From Streptomyces flavidovirens DSM 40150 (GTDB taxonomy: Bacteria; Actinomycetota; Actinomycetes; Streptomycetales; Streptomycetaceae), in the NCBI RefSeq assembly GCF_000429085.1, contig NZ_AUBE01000003.1:1-64000 (forward strand): 64,000 bases of DNA, given 5' to 3'. Positions 55,855 to 64,000 of this stretch are shown here, piece by piece; within the stretch, counting starts at the first letter, position 1; each line of letters starts with the position of its first letter. The notes below the pieces were generated by a model. The model did not search any database. It was not told the DNA's origin and saw nothing but the letters and a program-made list of their open reading frames with translations. A program made the position numbers and the translations under genes.

Positions 55855-56873
55855 CACACCGCTCCTACGGTGATCGAGGCGAAAGTACGGAGCGACTCCG
55901 TACCAGGGGCGAAGTAACCGGTGTGGCCTTCGGCGTCACCGGCCGGGACGCGGCGGGCGCCGAAGGCGGGGCCGGTGGGGTCGGCGCCGTGGCCGAGACC
56001 GGCGAACTCGACGTTCGGGACGTTGTCGATCCAGTCGGACGGGTCCTTGGCCGCCCATACGCGGGCGTCCGTGTGCAGGTCGTCGACGCTGTCCGCGCGC
56101 ATTCCGGGGGAGCCGAGCACGACCACGTCCGAGGCGTCGAGGCGAAGGGCGGCCAGGCCGCAGACCACGGAGCCGTAGCTGTGGCAGAAGACGGCCGGGT
56201 CCGGGGCGCCGGTGGCGTCGAGCCCGTCGGTCAGCCGGGCGAGGCGGTCGGCGCCGGCTTCCGCGAGGTCGCCGGTGGCGGCGTCCACGCCCACGCCGAC
56301 GGGGGTGGTGTAACCGGTCCAGGCGATCACGGCGGTGCGGTGGCCCTTCGTCGCGTCGCGCAGCGACTTGGCCATGCCGGCCGGGGTGCCGTAGGGATCG
56401 TTCGTACGGTCGAAGGTACGGGCGTCCATGTCCGAACCGGGGACGACGACGGCCACGTGCTCCGCCCCGCTCAAGTCGCCGTACACCTCGGCCACTTGCC
56501 CCCGGCCGCGCGGGTCGAGGGCGAGGATCTGACGGCCGGGCTCCGCGAGCTGTTCGAAGCCGTTGGCCTTCGCGGTGAGGGAGTTGGCGGCGTAACGGAG
56601 CTTCACGGGCGCGCCGTCGAGGTTGCCCACGACGGTGGGGTGGCGGCGGAGGAGGTCCTGCTGCCGGTCCTGGCTGAGCGCCGCGAAGAAGTGGGCGACC
56701 TGGGCGGGCGTGGTCGAGGCGGGGTCCGGCAGACCCTCGTGCTGCCAGGCGGCGGTGCCGGGGGGCGGGCCGGTGACGGGCTCCTGCGCGTTGCCGGAGG
56801 CCCAGCCGGCGGTGCCCGAAACGACAGTTGTCGCGAGAGCGACGGCGACCAGGGTCCTCTTGCAGCGGCGCAT
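55854..56873 (-). CDS. Secreted DUF1023 alpha/beta hydrolase (paralog 1)
   Basis: The 339-residue protein has a signal peptide (about 1-27, ending GTAGWASG). The DUF1023 domain contains VVGNLDGAPVKLRYAANSL (about 80), VVVPGSDMDARTFDR (about 140), the nucleophile elbow FCHSYGSVVCG (Ser about 232), and the final His in GDAEGHTGYF (about 320). A close relative lies at 60402-61613. Natural substrate unknown. The acyltransferase follows with overlap. Confidence 0.87.
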   Translation of the reverse strand: MRRCKRTLVAVALATTVVSGTAGWASGNAQEPVTGPPPGTAAWQHEGLPDPASTTPAQVAHFFAALSQDRQQDLLRRHPTVVGNLDGAPVKLRYAANSLTAKANGFEQLAEPGRQILALDPRGRGQVAEVYGDLSGAEHVAVVVPGSDMDARTFDRTNDPYGTPAGMAKSLRDATKGHRTAVIAWTGYTTPVGVGVDAATGDLAEAGADRLARLTDGLDATGAPDPAVFCHSYGSVVCGLAALRLDASDVVVLGSPGMRADSVDDLHTDARVWAAKDPSDWIDNVPNVEFAGLGHGADPTGPAFGARRVPAGDAEGHTGYFAPGTESLRTFASITVGAV

Positions 56874-57039
56874 GTTCCTCTTCCTTGTCCAGTGGACGGC
56901 GGAGAGGAAGGTAGGAAGACGGCGCCTGAGGGGGCGTCACCCCGGAGAGCCAAGTCGGGGGCGCTACTGAGGTATGACGGGTACGGGGATCGAACCCCCG
57001 TCACGGATCCCCGTCACGAACCCCAGTCGCGAACCCCCG

Positions 57040-57720
57040 TCACGACCCCGGCGAAACCAGCCCCGACTCGTACGCGAAGATCACCGCTTGCGCGCGGTCG
57101 CGCAGGCCCAGTTTGGCCAGGATGCGGCCGATGTGCGTCTTCACCGTCTGCTCGGCAAGGACCAGCCGCCCCGCGATCTCCTGGTTGGACAACCCTCGGG
57201 CGATCAGCTCCAGGACCTCCGTCTCGCGCGGCGTAAGCCCGTTGAGCCGCAGCGACGGGTCCTTCCGGGGAGCGGGCCGCTGCCGCGCGAAGTCCGCGAT
57301 CAGACGCCGTGTCACCGACGGTGCCAGCAGCGCCTCTCCGGCCGCCACCACCCGCACCGCCGAGATCAGGTCGGCCGGCGGTGCGTCCTTCAGCAGGAAT
57401 CCGGACGCCCCGGCGCGCAGCGCCTCGTACACATAGTCGTCGACGTCGAACGTCGTGAGCATCAGGACCTTCGGCCGGTGGACGACCCCGGCCGGCGGGT
57501 CCAGGAGCTCGCGCGCCGCCGCGAGCCCGTCCATCTCCGGCATCCGTACGTCCATGAGCACCACGTCGGGGTGCGCGGACCGGCTGACCTCGACCCCCTG
57601 CCGCCCGTCCGGCGCCTCGCCCACCACGTCGATGTCGCTCTGCGCCGACAGCAGTGCGGCGAACCCCGCCCGCACCATGGCCTGGTCGTCGACGATGATC
57701 ACGCGGATGGGGATGGTCAT
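57040..57720 (-). CDS. NarL/LuxR response regulator
   Basis: The 226-residue protein has a receiver domain with the acidic pair VIIVDDQ (about 10) and the phosphoacceptor Asp in VVLMDVRMPE (about 56), Lys in GFLLKDAPP (about 107), and a LuxR DNA-binding domain (LTPRETEVLELIARGLSNQE, about 160). It overlaps the kinase gene by 4 bases and forms one two-component system with it. Confidence 0.94.
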   Translation of the reverse strand: MTIPIRVIIVDDQAMVRAGFAALLSAQSDIDVVGEAPDGRQGVEVSRSAHPDVVLMDVRMPEMDGLAAARELLDPPAGVVHRPKVLMLTTFDVDDYVYEALRAGASGFLLKDAPPADLISAVRVVAAGEALLAPSVTRRLIADFARQRPAPRKDPSLRLNGLTPRETEVLELIARGLSNQEIAGRLVLAEQTVKTHIGRILAKLGLRDRAQAVIFAYESGLVSPGS

Positions 57721-59048
57721 GGGGAGGTGGAGTCCTTCGCGCCGATGGGTAGCCGGGCGGCGACCCGGAAGCCGCCGTCGGGCAGCGGGCCGGTGTCGAG
57801 CGTGCCGCCGGTCAACCGTACGCGTTCACGCATCCCGACCAGGCCGTGTCCGCCCGCCCCGCTCGCCTCCACGGGTGACGGCGGCCCGGCGGGAGGCCCG
57901 TTGACGACGAGCACGGTCAGGTCCGTGCCGTCGGAGGAGACCGAGACCCGGGTCGTGGCGCCGGGTGCGTGCCGCACGACGTTCGCCAGGGCCTCCTGCA
58001 CGATCCGGAAGGCCGAAAGGTCGATGGACTGCGGCAGTTGAGCCGGGCCGGCGAGGTCCGCGCCGAGGGACAGCTCGGCCGGCACCCCGGCCCGTACCGT
58101 CGCTTCGACGAGCTGCTGGAGCCGGTCGAGGCCGGGCTGCGGGGCGCGCTCGCCGGTCGCGTCCTCGCTGCGCAGCACCGACAGGAGGCGCCGCATCTCG
58201 GTCAGCGACTCCCGCGCGCTCGCGGCGATGGAGGCGAACTCCTCCCGCGCCTCGGGCGAGAGACCACCGACGCGGTACGGCGCGGAGTCCGCCTGGACGG
58301 TGATGACCGACATGTGGTGGGCGACGACGTCGTGCAGTTCGCGGGCGATACGGGTGCGTTCTTCGAGCAGCGTACGGCGGGCCCGCTCGGCCACGCTGAT
58401 GGTCTCCTGCTCGACGAGTCGCCGCTGCGCCTCACCGCGCTCGTGCAGCGCGCCGCCGATCACGAGGACCACCGCGCTGAGCACGATCAGCAGGACATTC
58501 GTACCGTTGCTCTCCTCGGGGAAGAGCTGGCCGAGAACGAGACCGGCCGCGCCGGTGACGATCCAGACCCCGATGAGGGCCTGGCGCGTCTCGCGAAGGG
58601 CCAGCGCGAGCATGAGGAACAGGTACGCGACGATGACGGGCGGGGTCCACGGCCAGGGCTCCCCCCTGCCGAGCCCGTCGAGGACGAACAGTCCGCCGAC
58701 GACATCGGCGGGCAGGATGATCCACCAGGCCTGGAGCGGCCGGTGGGCGATCATCAGCAGCGGAACGGTCTGGGCGGCGGCAACGGCCCCGGCGAGCCCG
58801 CCGGGAACGCCGTAGGCGGTGGTGAGGACGTTGATCGTGACGGGGAGGAAGGTGGCGACGAGGGCGATCACCACGGCGTACGGCACCAACCGCTGCCACC
58901 GCTTCGGGGCGTCGGCGAACAGGGGCGTCGGCGCGTGGGAGGGGTGCGTGACGGCGTACCCGAGAGCCCGCAGATTGCGCCGCCCGGCGCTGATGAGACC
59001 GTCGGCGGGGGGCTGCGGCGGGGCCGGGGGAGCGGAAGTTTCGGTCAT
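57717..59048 (-). CDS. Sensor histidine kinase, NarL-partner type
   Basis: The 443-residue protein has 5-6 membrane helices (about 48-205), then HisKA_3 with the phosphorylated His in RIARELHDVVAHHMSV (about 243), and a complete HATPase (N-box VQEALANVVRHA about 350, and GGHGLVGMRERV near 405). It lacks a large sensor domain, so it may sense membrane state. ATG 59048 was chosen. It is translated ahead of and coupled to the regulator. Confidence 0.93.
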   Translation of the reverse strand: MTETSAPPAPPQPPADGLISAGRRNLRALGYAVTHPSHAPTPLFADAPKRWQRLVPYAVVIALVATFLPVTINVLTTAYGVPGGLAGAVAAAQTVPLLMIAHRPLQAWWIILPADVVGGLFVLDGLGRGEPWPWTPPVIVAYLFLMLALALRETRQALIGVWIVTGAAGLVLGQLFPEESNGTNVLLIVLSAVVLVIGGALHERGEAQRRLVEQETISVAERARRTLLEERTRIARELHDVVAHHMSVITVQADSAPYRVGGLSPEAREEFASIAASARESLTEMRRLLSVLRSEDATGERAPQPGLDRLQQLVEATVRAGVPAELSLGADLAGPAQLPQSIDLSAFRIVQEALANVVRHAPGATTRVSVSSDGTDLTVLVVNGPPAGPPSPVEASGAGGHGLVGMRERVRLTGGTLDTGPLPDGGFRVAARLPIGAKDSTSP

Positions 59049-59154
59049 GTCCCGGCCAGCGTAGACAGCAGACCGCCGCACGGGCGTCATACCGCGGTCC
59101 GGACCCCGACGTCATACCCAGGTACGACACGCCGCGCGGGCAGGGCGGCGATCA

Positions 59155-59340
59155 TGAACCCGCCCCGTGCGCCGCGCAATTCAGCCCGTCGGGGGTGCCG
59201 GACGGAGCCGGTGCCGGGTGTGACGGGCCCGTGCGGGCCATGAACCCGCCCCGTGAGCCACGCAATTCAGCCCGTCCGGCGTTTGAGGACCGGGGTCCGG
59301 GGCAGAGCCCCGGTTTCGGGAAGGGGCGGGGAGGGGCACA
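59155..59340. repeat. Intergenic repeats (36-bp direct repeat plus CAGCCCG palindrome)
   Basis: A 36-bp unit beginning TGAACCCGCCCCGTG is present twice (about 59155-59190 and 59240-59275) with two differences. The second copy runs into CAGCCCGTCCGGCGTTTGAG and a CCGGGG/CCCCGG hairpin (about 59290-59315). No gene lies between 59049 and 59385. Confidence 0.65.
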
Positions 59341-59385
59341 GCCCCGCAGGGCCGCCCGACCCCGGCCGCGCGCCTCGGTCCCTGC

Positions 59386-60303
59386 CTAAAGCTCCGCCAG
59401 CAGCTCCGCCTTCTTCGCGGTGAACTCCTCGTCCGTGACCAGGCCCGCCTCGCGCAGGTCACCGAGGTGGCGTATCCGCTCGGCGATGTCGGCGGGGTCG
59501 CGCCGCGCAGCGACGGGCACCGGCACGGGATGGGCCGGCGCCGGGTCCGGCGGGGCCGCGCTCCCCGTGCGTACCGCACCGAGTACCGCCGCCGCGAACG
59601 GCAGGGACTCGTGCACCGGCCCGTACCCGAGCCCGAAGACGACGGCCGCCGGATCCTGGTCGGCCTGGGCCGACTGACGCGGCGGCGGGAACGCGGTCAG
59701 GCCCCCCGCGCCGTTGTCGCGCCGCAGCAGCCGCAGGTACCCGTCGAAGACGTCGGGGGAGCGCCACTCGACGCCGTTCAGCTCCTGGATGTGGAAATTC
59801 TGGTCGCCCGCCTTCCACTTGGCGGAGGACGCCCCCGTCCAGAACCAGCGGAAGGAAACCCGCGACCCGTCGAAGGACGCCTTGCCGTCGTACGCCTTGA
59901 AGTGCAGCGGCGCCTGCGGGGCGGCCACCAGGAACTTCTCGGCGGGCCCCTTCGCCTCGGGGGTCAGCAGGGCGCGCAGCTCGTCGCCGTAGTACTCCGC
60001 GAGGGTCTCCCGCTCGGCGGGCAGCACCAGCCGGTACGGGTCGGAGCCGTCCCGCAGCTGACCGGCCGCGGCCTCCATCAGCGGGTCGGCGCCGGGTCTT
60101 GGGATCGCGTGCAGAACGACTGTGCCGCGCTTTCCCGGCGCCAGAGTCACCGACGCCAGCGCCTCGTGCGGGATGCGTCTTTCGCCGAGCGCCTGGAACA
60201 GCTTCGGCGTGCGGATCCCCCGTTCGAAGCGGATGAGCACGGAGTCGCTTTCGAACTCCCAGGTGGCATGAATTCCGGCCAGCACATCACCCATGCGGTT
60301 CAT
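59386..60303 (-). CDS. DUF4429 protein with C-terminal SHOCT domain
   Basis: The 305-residue protein has two beta-rich DUF4429 units: ATWEFESDSVLIRFERG (about 13-110) and LHFKAYDGKASFDGSRVSFR (about 132-200). A Pro/Ala linker follows, then a SHOCT helix pair (ERIRHLGDLREAGLVTDEEF, about 280-300). SHOCT motifs often mark oligomerising proteins; DUF4429 is unassigned. ATG 60303 or 60294 could be the start. Confidence 0.8.
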   Translation of the reverse strand: MNRMGDVLAGIHATWEFESDSVLIRFERGIRTPKLFQALGERRIPHEALASVTLAPGKRGTVVLHAIPRPGADPLMEAAAGQLRDGSDPYRLVLPAERETLAEYYGDELRALLTPEAKGPAEKFLVAAPQAPLHFKAYDGKASFDGSRVSFRWFWTGASSAKWKAGDQNFHIQELNGVEWRSPDVFDGYLRLLRRDNGAGGLTAFPPPRQSAQADQDPAAVVFGLGYGPVHESLPFAAAVLGAVRTGSAAPPDPAPAHPVPVPVAARRDPADIAERIRHLGDLREAGLVTDEEFTAKKAELLAEL

Positions 60304-60401
60304 CGTATGCGGCGCGCGCCCGCGCGTCGCCCCTCGGTGCCGGGCACGGTGTTCCGGCTATGCTCCGGCCGAACTCCGGTCGCCACGAGGTTCTACGCGC
60401 G

Positions 60402-61613
60402 TCAGTTCGCTTCCGCGCCGGAAATTCCACTCCGGCAGGCGTCGCCGTCGCCCGCGCAGCTCACCGCTGAGTACGAGCCGACGCCTATCCCCGCGAAGTT
60501 GCTGAGGCTTTCTGTCCCCGGCTCGAAATAGCCCGCGTGCCCCACCGCACCGCTCGCCGAGAAGACCCGCGCCCCGAATTCCGGCGTCACCGGATCCGCG
60601 CCATGGCCGAGCCCGCCGACCTCCAGGTACGGCACGTCCTGGATCCAGTCGTCGCGGTCCCGTGTGGCCCACACCCGCGCCCCGGTGCGCAGTTCCGCCG
60701 CGCTCTCGACCCGCATGCCGGGACTGCCGGCGACCGCGATGTCCGAGACCCTGGGCGGCAGCGCGGGGGCGGCGACGCCGCACACCACCGAGCCGTAGCT
60801 GTGGCAGAAGAGCGACACCTTCGAGTCGCCGGGCAGGGCGCGCACGAGGGCGTCGAGCCGCTTCGAACCGTCCCTGGCCAGCCGCCCGATGGCCGCGTCC
60901 ATGCCGACGCCGACGGGCGAGGTGTAGTCCGCCCAGGCGATGACGGCGGTACGGGTACGGGGCGACGCGGCGCGCTCGGCGGCGTACAGCGACTTCGCCA
61001 TGCCGACCGGCGCGGTGTACTTCCGGCGGGTCCGCTCGAAGTTGACCACATTGGTGTCGACACCGGGAACGACGACCGAGACCCGCTCGGCGCGCCCGAG
61101 GTCACCGAATACCTCGGCGACCTGACCCGAGCCGACGGGGTTGAAGGCGAGGATCTGCCGCCCCTCGCCCATCAGCGACTCGAAGCGCCGCATCCTGCGC
61201 TCCGCCGTATGCCGGCCCGCGGGGGTGAGCCGTTCGTCCTGCGTACGCTCCCGCTCGACCCCGCGCGCCCGGGCCAGAGCCAGGTGGTTGGCCCGGTAGC
61301 GCAGGGTGAGCGGGACGCCGTTCAGGTTGCCGACGACCAGCGGGTAGCGGTCGACGAGGCGGGTGCGCTGGGAGGCGGTGAGGCCGGCGAAGAAGCGGGA
61401 GAGCCGGTCGGGCGCGGAGGTGATCTCCGGCAGTGCGCGCCCGTCGATGCCGTCCCGCGCCCAGGCGGCCAACGACGCCGTGCGGAGGTCGGGATCGCCC
61501 TTGTGGTGGCGTATCGCGGTCCAGCCCGTGGTGGCCAGCAGGACGAACACCACGGCGAGAGCGAGCAGCGCGCGCCATGCGTTGAGGGTGGGGGAGGAGT
61601 CGAAGGAAGTCAC
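60402..61613 (-). CDS. Membrane-anchored DUF1023 alpha/beta hydrolase (paralog 2)
   Basis: From GTG 61613 the 403-residue protein has an N-terminal membrane helix (about 13-34, ALLALAVVFVLLATTGW). The DUF1023 domain matches the 55854-56873 protein closely: VVGNLNGVPLTLRYRAN, VVVPGVDTNVVNFER, FCHSYGSVVCG, GLGHGADPVTPEFGARV. An ATG at 61670 would add 19 residues. It ends in a Cys-containing tail absent from paralog 1. Confidence 0.83.
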   Translation of the reverse strand: MTSFDSSPTLNAWRALLALAVVFVLLATTGWTAIRHHKGDPDLRTASLAAWARDGIDGRALPEITSAPDRLSRFFAGLTASQRTRLVDRYPLVVGNLNGVPLTLRYRANHLALARARGVERERTQDERLTPAGRHTAERRMRRFESLMGEGRQILAFNPVGSGQVAEVFGDLGRAERVSVVVPGVDTNVVNFERTRRKYTAPVGMAKSLYAAERAASPRTRTAVIAWADYTSPVGVGMDAAIGRLARDGSKRLDALVRALPGDSKVSLFCHSYGSVVCGVAAPALPPRVSDIAVAGSPGMRVESAAELRTGARVWATRDRDDWIQDVPYLEVGGLGHGADPVTPEFGARVFSASGAVGHAGYFEPGTESLSNFAGIGVGSYSAVSCAGDGDACRSGISGAEAN

Positions 61614-61699
61614 TGCTGGCCACCCTAGGAGAAGCTCGGGGCTCCCCGCGAAATCCGTGACGCACATCACGTTTCAGCCCGGAAATGGCTGAGGCTCCG

Positions 61700-62395
61700 T
61701 CACGCTTCGTGTACGCCCGGCGTGTCCGGCGTACGCGCGGGGGCGCGCCAGTCCGCTGCGAGCGCCGGTTCCAGGTGGTCCAGGTAGAGCGCGGTCAGCG
61801 TTCTGATCGACTCCATGCTGGTGTCCTCGCCCTGCCCCCACAGCCGCCCCGTCACCCGCATGACGCCGTGGAACGCCGCGACGGCGATACGCGGCCGCGG
61901 GTCGGCGTCCAGGTCGAGCCCCTCGCGGTCGGCGATGATCCGGGCGGTCCGCTCCTCCAGCTCGGTGGAGCGGCGCAGATGGGCGGCGAGCAGGGCGGGC
62001 GTCGACTCGATCATCAGGTAGGTGCGCATGTGCAGTTCGACCGGTACGAGGGCTTCGATCGCCTCGCCGATGGTGTCCCACGAGACGAGGACCGCGTTGC
62101 GCATGGCGGCGAACGGCCGCTCCCGCGCGGGGCGCGCGCGCAACTCCGCCACGAAGTGCGACTCCACCATCTCCTGGACGGCGAAGGCGACTTCCTCCTT
62201 GCTGGCGAAGTAACGGAAGAAGGTCCGCTGGGAGACCTCGACGGCGTCGGCGATCTCGTCGACGGTCGTGTGCTCGTACCCCTGCGTGGTGAACAGTTCG
62301 AGCGCGACCCGCAGCAAGGCGTCGCGCGTGCGCTGCTTCTTGCGCTCGCGCAGTCCCGTCGTCGTCGGCTCGGTGGCCACTTGCTGGTCGGTCAT
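61700..62395 (-). CDS. TetR family repressor
   Basis: The 231-residue protein has an N-terminal TetR helix-turn-helix (VDEIADAVEVSQRTFFRYFA, about 45-64) and a C-terminal ligand and dimer domain. It is divergent from the MFS exporter and almost certainly represses it. Confidence 0.92.
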   Translation of the reverse strand: MTDQQVATEPTTTGLRERKKQRTRDALLRVALELFTTQGYEHTTVDEIADAVEVSQRTFFRYFASKEEVAFAVQEMVESHFVAELRARPARERPFAAMRNAVLVSWDTIGEAIEALVPVELHMRTYLMIESTPALLAAHLRRSTELEERTARIIADREGLDLDADPRPRIAVAAFHGVMRVTGRLWGQGEDTSMESIRTLTALYLDHLEPALAADWRAPARTPDTPGVHEA

Positions 62396-62448
62396 TCGTA
62401 GGTGCGCCTCTTCGCCGTTTGTCCAGCTCAGAATACCTGTGAGCTACG

Positions 62449-62487
62449 TGACAGTTACCGGCTAGTGAATTCGTTTGTCAACTGTCA
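62449..62487. promoter_or_regulatory. Candidate TetR operator between tetR and the MFS gene
   Basis: TGACAGTT (62449-62456) and AACTGTCA (62480-62487) form a perfect 8-bp inverted repeat. A further CTGTCA follows at 62492-62497. The 115-bp gap contains both divergent promoters. Confidence 0.5.
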
Positions 62488-62510
62488 GCGGCTGTCATTA
62501 GCCTCTTGGC

Positions 62511-64000
62511 ATGACTAGTCAGACCACCATCGACAAGGCGCCGCCGCCGCAGGATCCCGCGCCCGCGCAGACCAAGGGGCTCCGTGGCCACCCCTGGCTG
62601 ACGCTCGTCGCAGTTGCCATCGGCGTGATGATGGTCGCGCTCGACGGCACGATCGTCGCGATCGCCAACCCCGCCATCCAGAAGGACCTCGGCGCCTCGC
62701 TCGCCGACGTCCAGTGGATCACTAACGGCTACCTCCTGGCCCTTGCCGTCGCCCTGATCACCGCGGGCAAGCTCGGCGACCGCTTCGGCCACCGCCAGAC
62801 CTTTCTGATAGGCATCGCCGGCTTCGCTCTCGCCTCCGGCGCCATCGGCCTCTCCAGCGAGATATCCCTGGTCATCGCCTTCCGGGTACTCCAGGGACTG
62901 TTCGGCGCGCTCCTGATGCCGGCCGCGCTGGGCCTGCTGCGCGCCACCTTCCCGGCCGAGAAGCTGAACATGGCCATCGGCATCTGGGGCATGGTCATCG
63001 GCGCGTCCACCGCCGGTGGCCCGATCGTCGGCGGTCTGCTCGTCGAGCACGTCAACTGGCAGTCCGTGTTCTTCATCAACGTGCCCGTCGGAATCGTCGC
63101 GCTGGTCTTCGGCCTGGTGATCCTCAAGGACCACCGCGCGGAAAACGCCCCGCGCTCGTTCGACATCCCCGGCATCGTGCTGCTCTCCGGCGCGATGTTC
63201 GCCATGGTCTGGGGCATCATCAAGGCCGGCGAGTGGGGCTGGGACAGCCCCAGCACCTGGGCCTGGCTGGGCGCTTCCGTCGTCCTCTTCGCGGTCTTCG
63301 CCGTGTGGGAGACGAAGGTCAAGGAACCGCTCATCCCGCTGGCCATGTTCCGGTCCGTCCCGCTCTCCGAGGGTGTCGTCCTCATGGTCCTCATGGCCAT
63401 CGCCTTCATGGGCGGCCTGTTCTTCGTAACGTTCTTCCTCCAGGGCGTGCACGGCATGAGCCCGGTCGACAGCGGTCTGCACCTGCTACCGCTGACCGGC
63501 ATGATGATCGTCTCCTCGCCCCTCGCGGGTATGCTCATCACCAAGTTCGGCCCGCGGGTCCCCCTGGTCGGCGGCATGGTCGCCACCGCGACCGCCATGT
63601 TCGGCATGACGACGCTCACGGCCGGCACCAGCACCGTCATGATGTCGCTGTGGTTCGGCCTCCTGGGCCTCGGCCTCGCGCCGGTCATGGTCGGCGCCAC
63701 CGAGGTCATCGTCGGCAACGCCCCCATGGAGCTCTCCGGTGTCGCCGGCGGTCTCCAGCAGGCCGCCATGCAGGTCGGTGGCGCGCTCGGCACCGCGGTC
63801 CTCGGCGCGATCATGTCCTCGAAGGTCAGCGCCGACTTCGCGGGCAACTGGAAGGAAGCGGGGATCCCGATCCCGGCGGACCCCAAGCTGGAAGAGGCGG
63901 CCGAGTTTGCCGCCGTGCCGACGAAGGAACTGGCCGAGGCAGGCCTGCAACAGCCCATGATCGACAAGATCGGTGGCGTCATCCATGACACTTTCGTGTC
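62511..64000 (+). CDS. MFS drug exporter, DHA2 (EmrB/QacA) type, partial
   Basis: The frame runs from ATG 62511 to the window end (496 residues seen). It has the 14-helix DHA2 pattern: MMVALDGTIVAIANPAIQKD (motif D1, about 40), GKLGDRFGHRQ (motif A, about 85) and STAGGPIVGGLLVEHVNWQS (motif C, about 165). Near 440-496 is a long soluble loop (IPIPADPKLEEAAEF). It would pump out drugs or metabolites by proton antiport under TetR control. Confidence 0.93.
   Translation, partial: MTSQTTIDKAPPPQDPAPAQTKGLRGHPWLTLVAVAIGVMMVALDGTIVAIANPAIQKDLGASLADVQWITNGYLLALAVALITAGKLGDRFGHRQTFLIGIAGFALASGAIGLSSEISLVIAFRVLQGLFGALLMPAALGLLRATFPAEKLNMAIGIWGMVIGASTAGGPIVGGLLVEHVNWQSVFFINVPVGIVALVFGLVILKDHRAENAPRSFDIPGIVLLSGAMFAMVWGIIKAGEWGWDSPSTWAWLGASVVLFAVFAVWETKVKEPLIPLAMFRSVPLSEGVVLMVLMAIAFMGGLFFVTFFLQGVHGMSPVDSGLHLLPLTGMMIVSSPLAGMLITKFGPRVPLVGGMVATATAMFGMTTLTAGTSTVMMSLWFGLLGLGLAPVMVGATEVIVGNAPMELSGVAGGLQQAAMQVGGALGTAVLGAIMSSKVSADFAGNWKEAGIPIPADPKLEEAAEFAAVPTKELAEAGLQQPMIDKIGGVIHDTFV

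Noticed and set aside
55193..57236. Plus-strand frames over the acyltransferase and DUF1023 genes
   Set aside because: They are complementary shadows of genes with signal peptides, membrane helices and catalytic motifs on the minus strand.

Overview
The window is high-GC actinobacterial DNA, almost certainly from a Streptomyces chromosome. Codon use is GC3-rich, GTG starts and 4-bp stop/start overlaps are common, and characteristic Streptomyces gene sets are present: the fasR-fabD-fabH-acpP-fabF fatty-acid cluster, a DUF3145 protein, an MreB-like protein and a SCO2400-like protein. No rRNA, canonical tRNA or CRISPR array was seen.

Layout. About 1-15.9 kb is an accessory island. It is bracketed by two diverged direct repeats (255-429 and 15708-15893). 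Each contains an identical 27-bp core that reads like the T-arm, acceptor and CCA end of a tRNA. Inside are a Uma2-like gene, a decayed IS5-type element, a broken beta-rich gene, an ISAs1 transposase fragment, and the most unusual content of the window: a tightly spaced four-gene operon (4174-14815) of very large proteins. These are a DUF6603-like protein, two giant proteins of unknown function and a fibre-like beta-rich protein. A small hemopexin-like gene converges on the operon. A Phd/PIN toxin-antitoxin pair, an epoxide hydrolase and a MerR/SulP transporter pair follow. At 20.9-25.1 kb a four-gene operon encodes a non-phosphorylative L-fucose oxidation route (fuconate dehydratase, SDR, aldo/keto reductase, lactonase).

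From 25 to 46 kb the content is mostly chromosomal: a GAF histidine kinase, a short CTAG-flanked inverted-repeat element (MITE) abutting an MreB-like gene, a SCO2400-like protein, a MarR regulator divergent from an oxidoreductase-Ohr operon, a secreted M14 carboxypeptidase, a GNAT-EI24 pair, a nitrilase-superfamily enzyme, a LysE exporter, a secreted pyroglutamyl-peptidase-like protein whose catalytic Cys is Ser, a GH3 beta-glucosidase, aldose 1-epimerase, an SGNH lipoprotein, DUF3145 and a membrane-anchored PQQ-type beta-propeller.

From 46 to 64 kb lie the type II fatty-acid synthase cluster with its activator FasR, a pirin, a beta-lactamase-fold hydrolase, a MerR-aldo/keto reductase operon with a classic 19-bp-spacer promoter, an acyltransferase, two DUF1023 alpha/beta hydrolases, a two-component system, a DUF4429-SHOCT protein, and a TetR/MFS drug-exporter pair. 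The MFS gene runs off the right end.

The clearest candidate for an undescribed system is the DUF6603 operon with its neighbouring hemopexin-like gene on the repeat-bounded island. Function cannot be assigned from sequence alone. Family names throughout are from memory of motifs; no database search was run.
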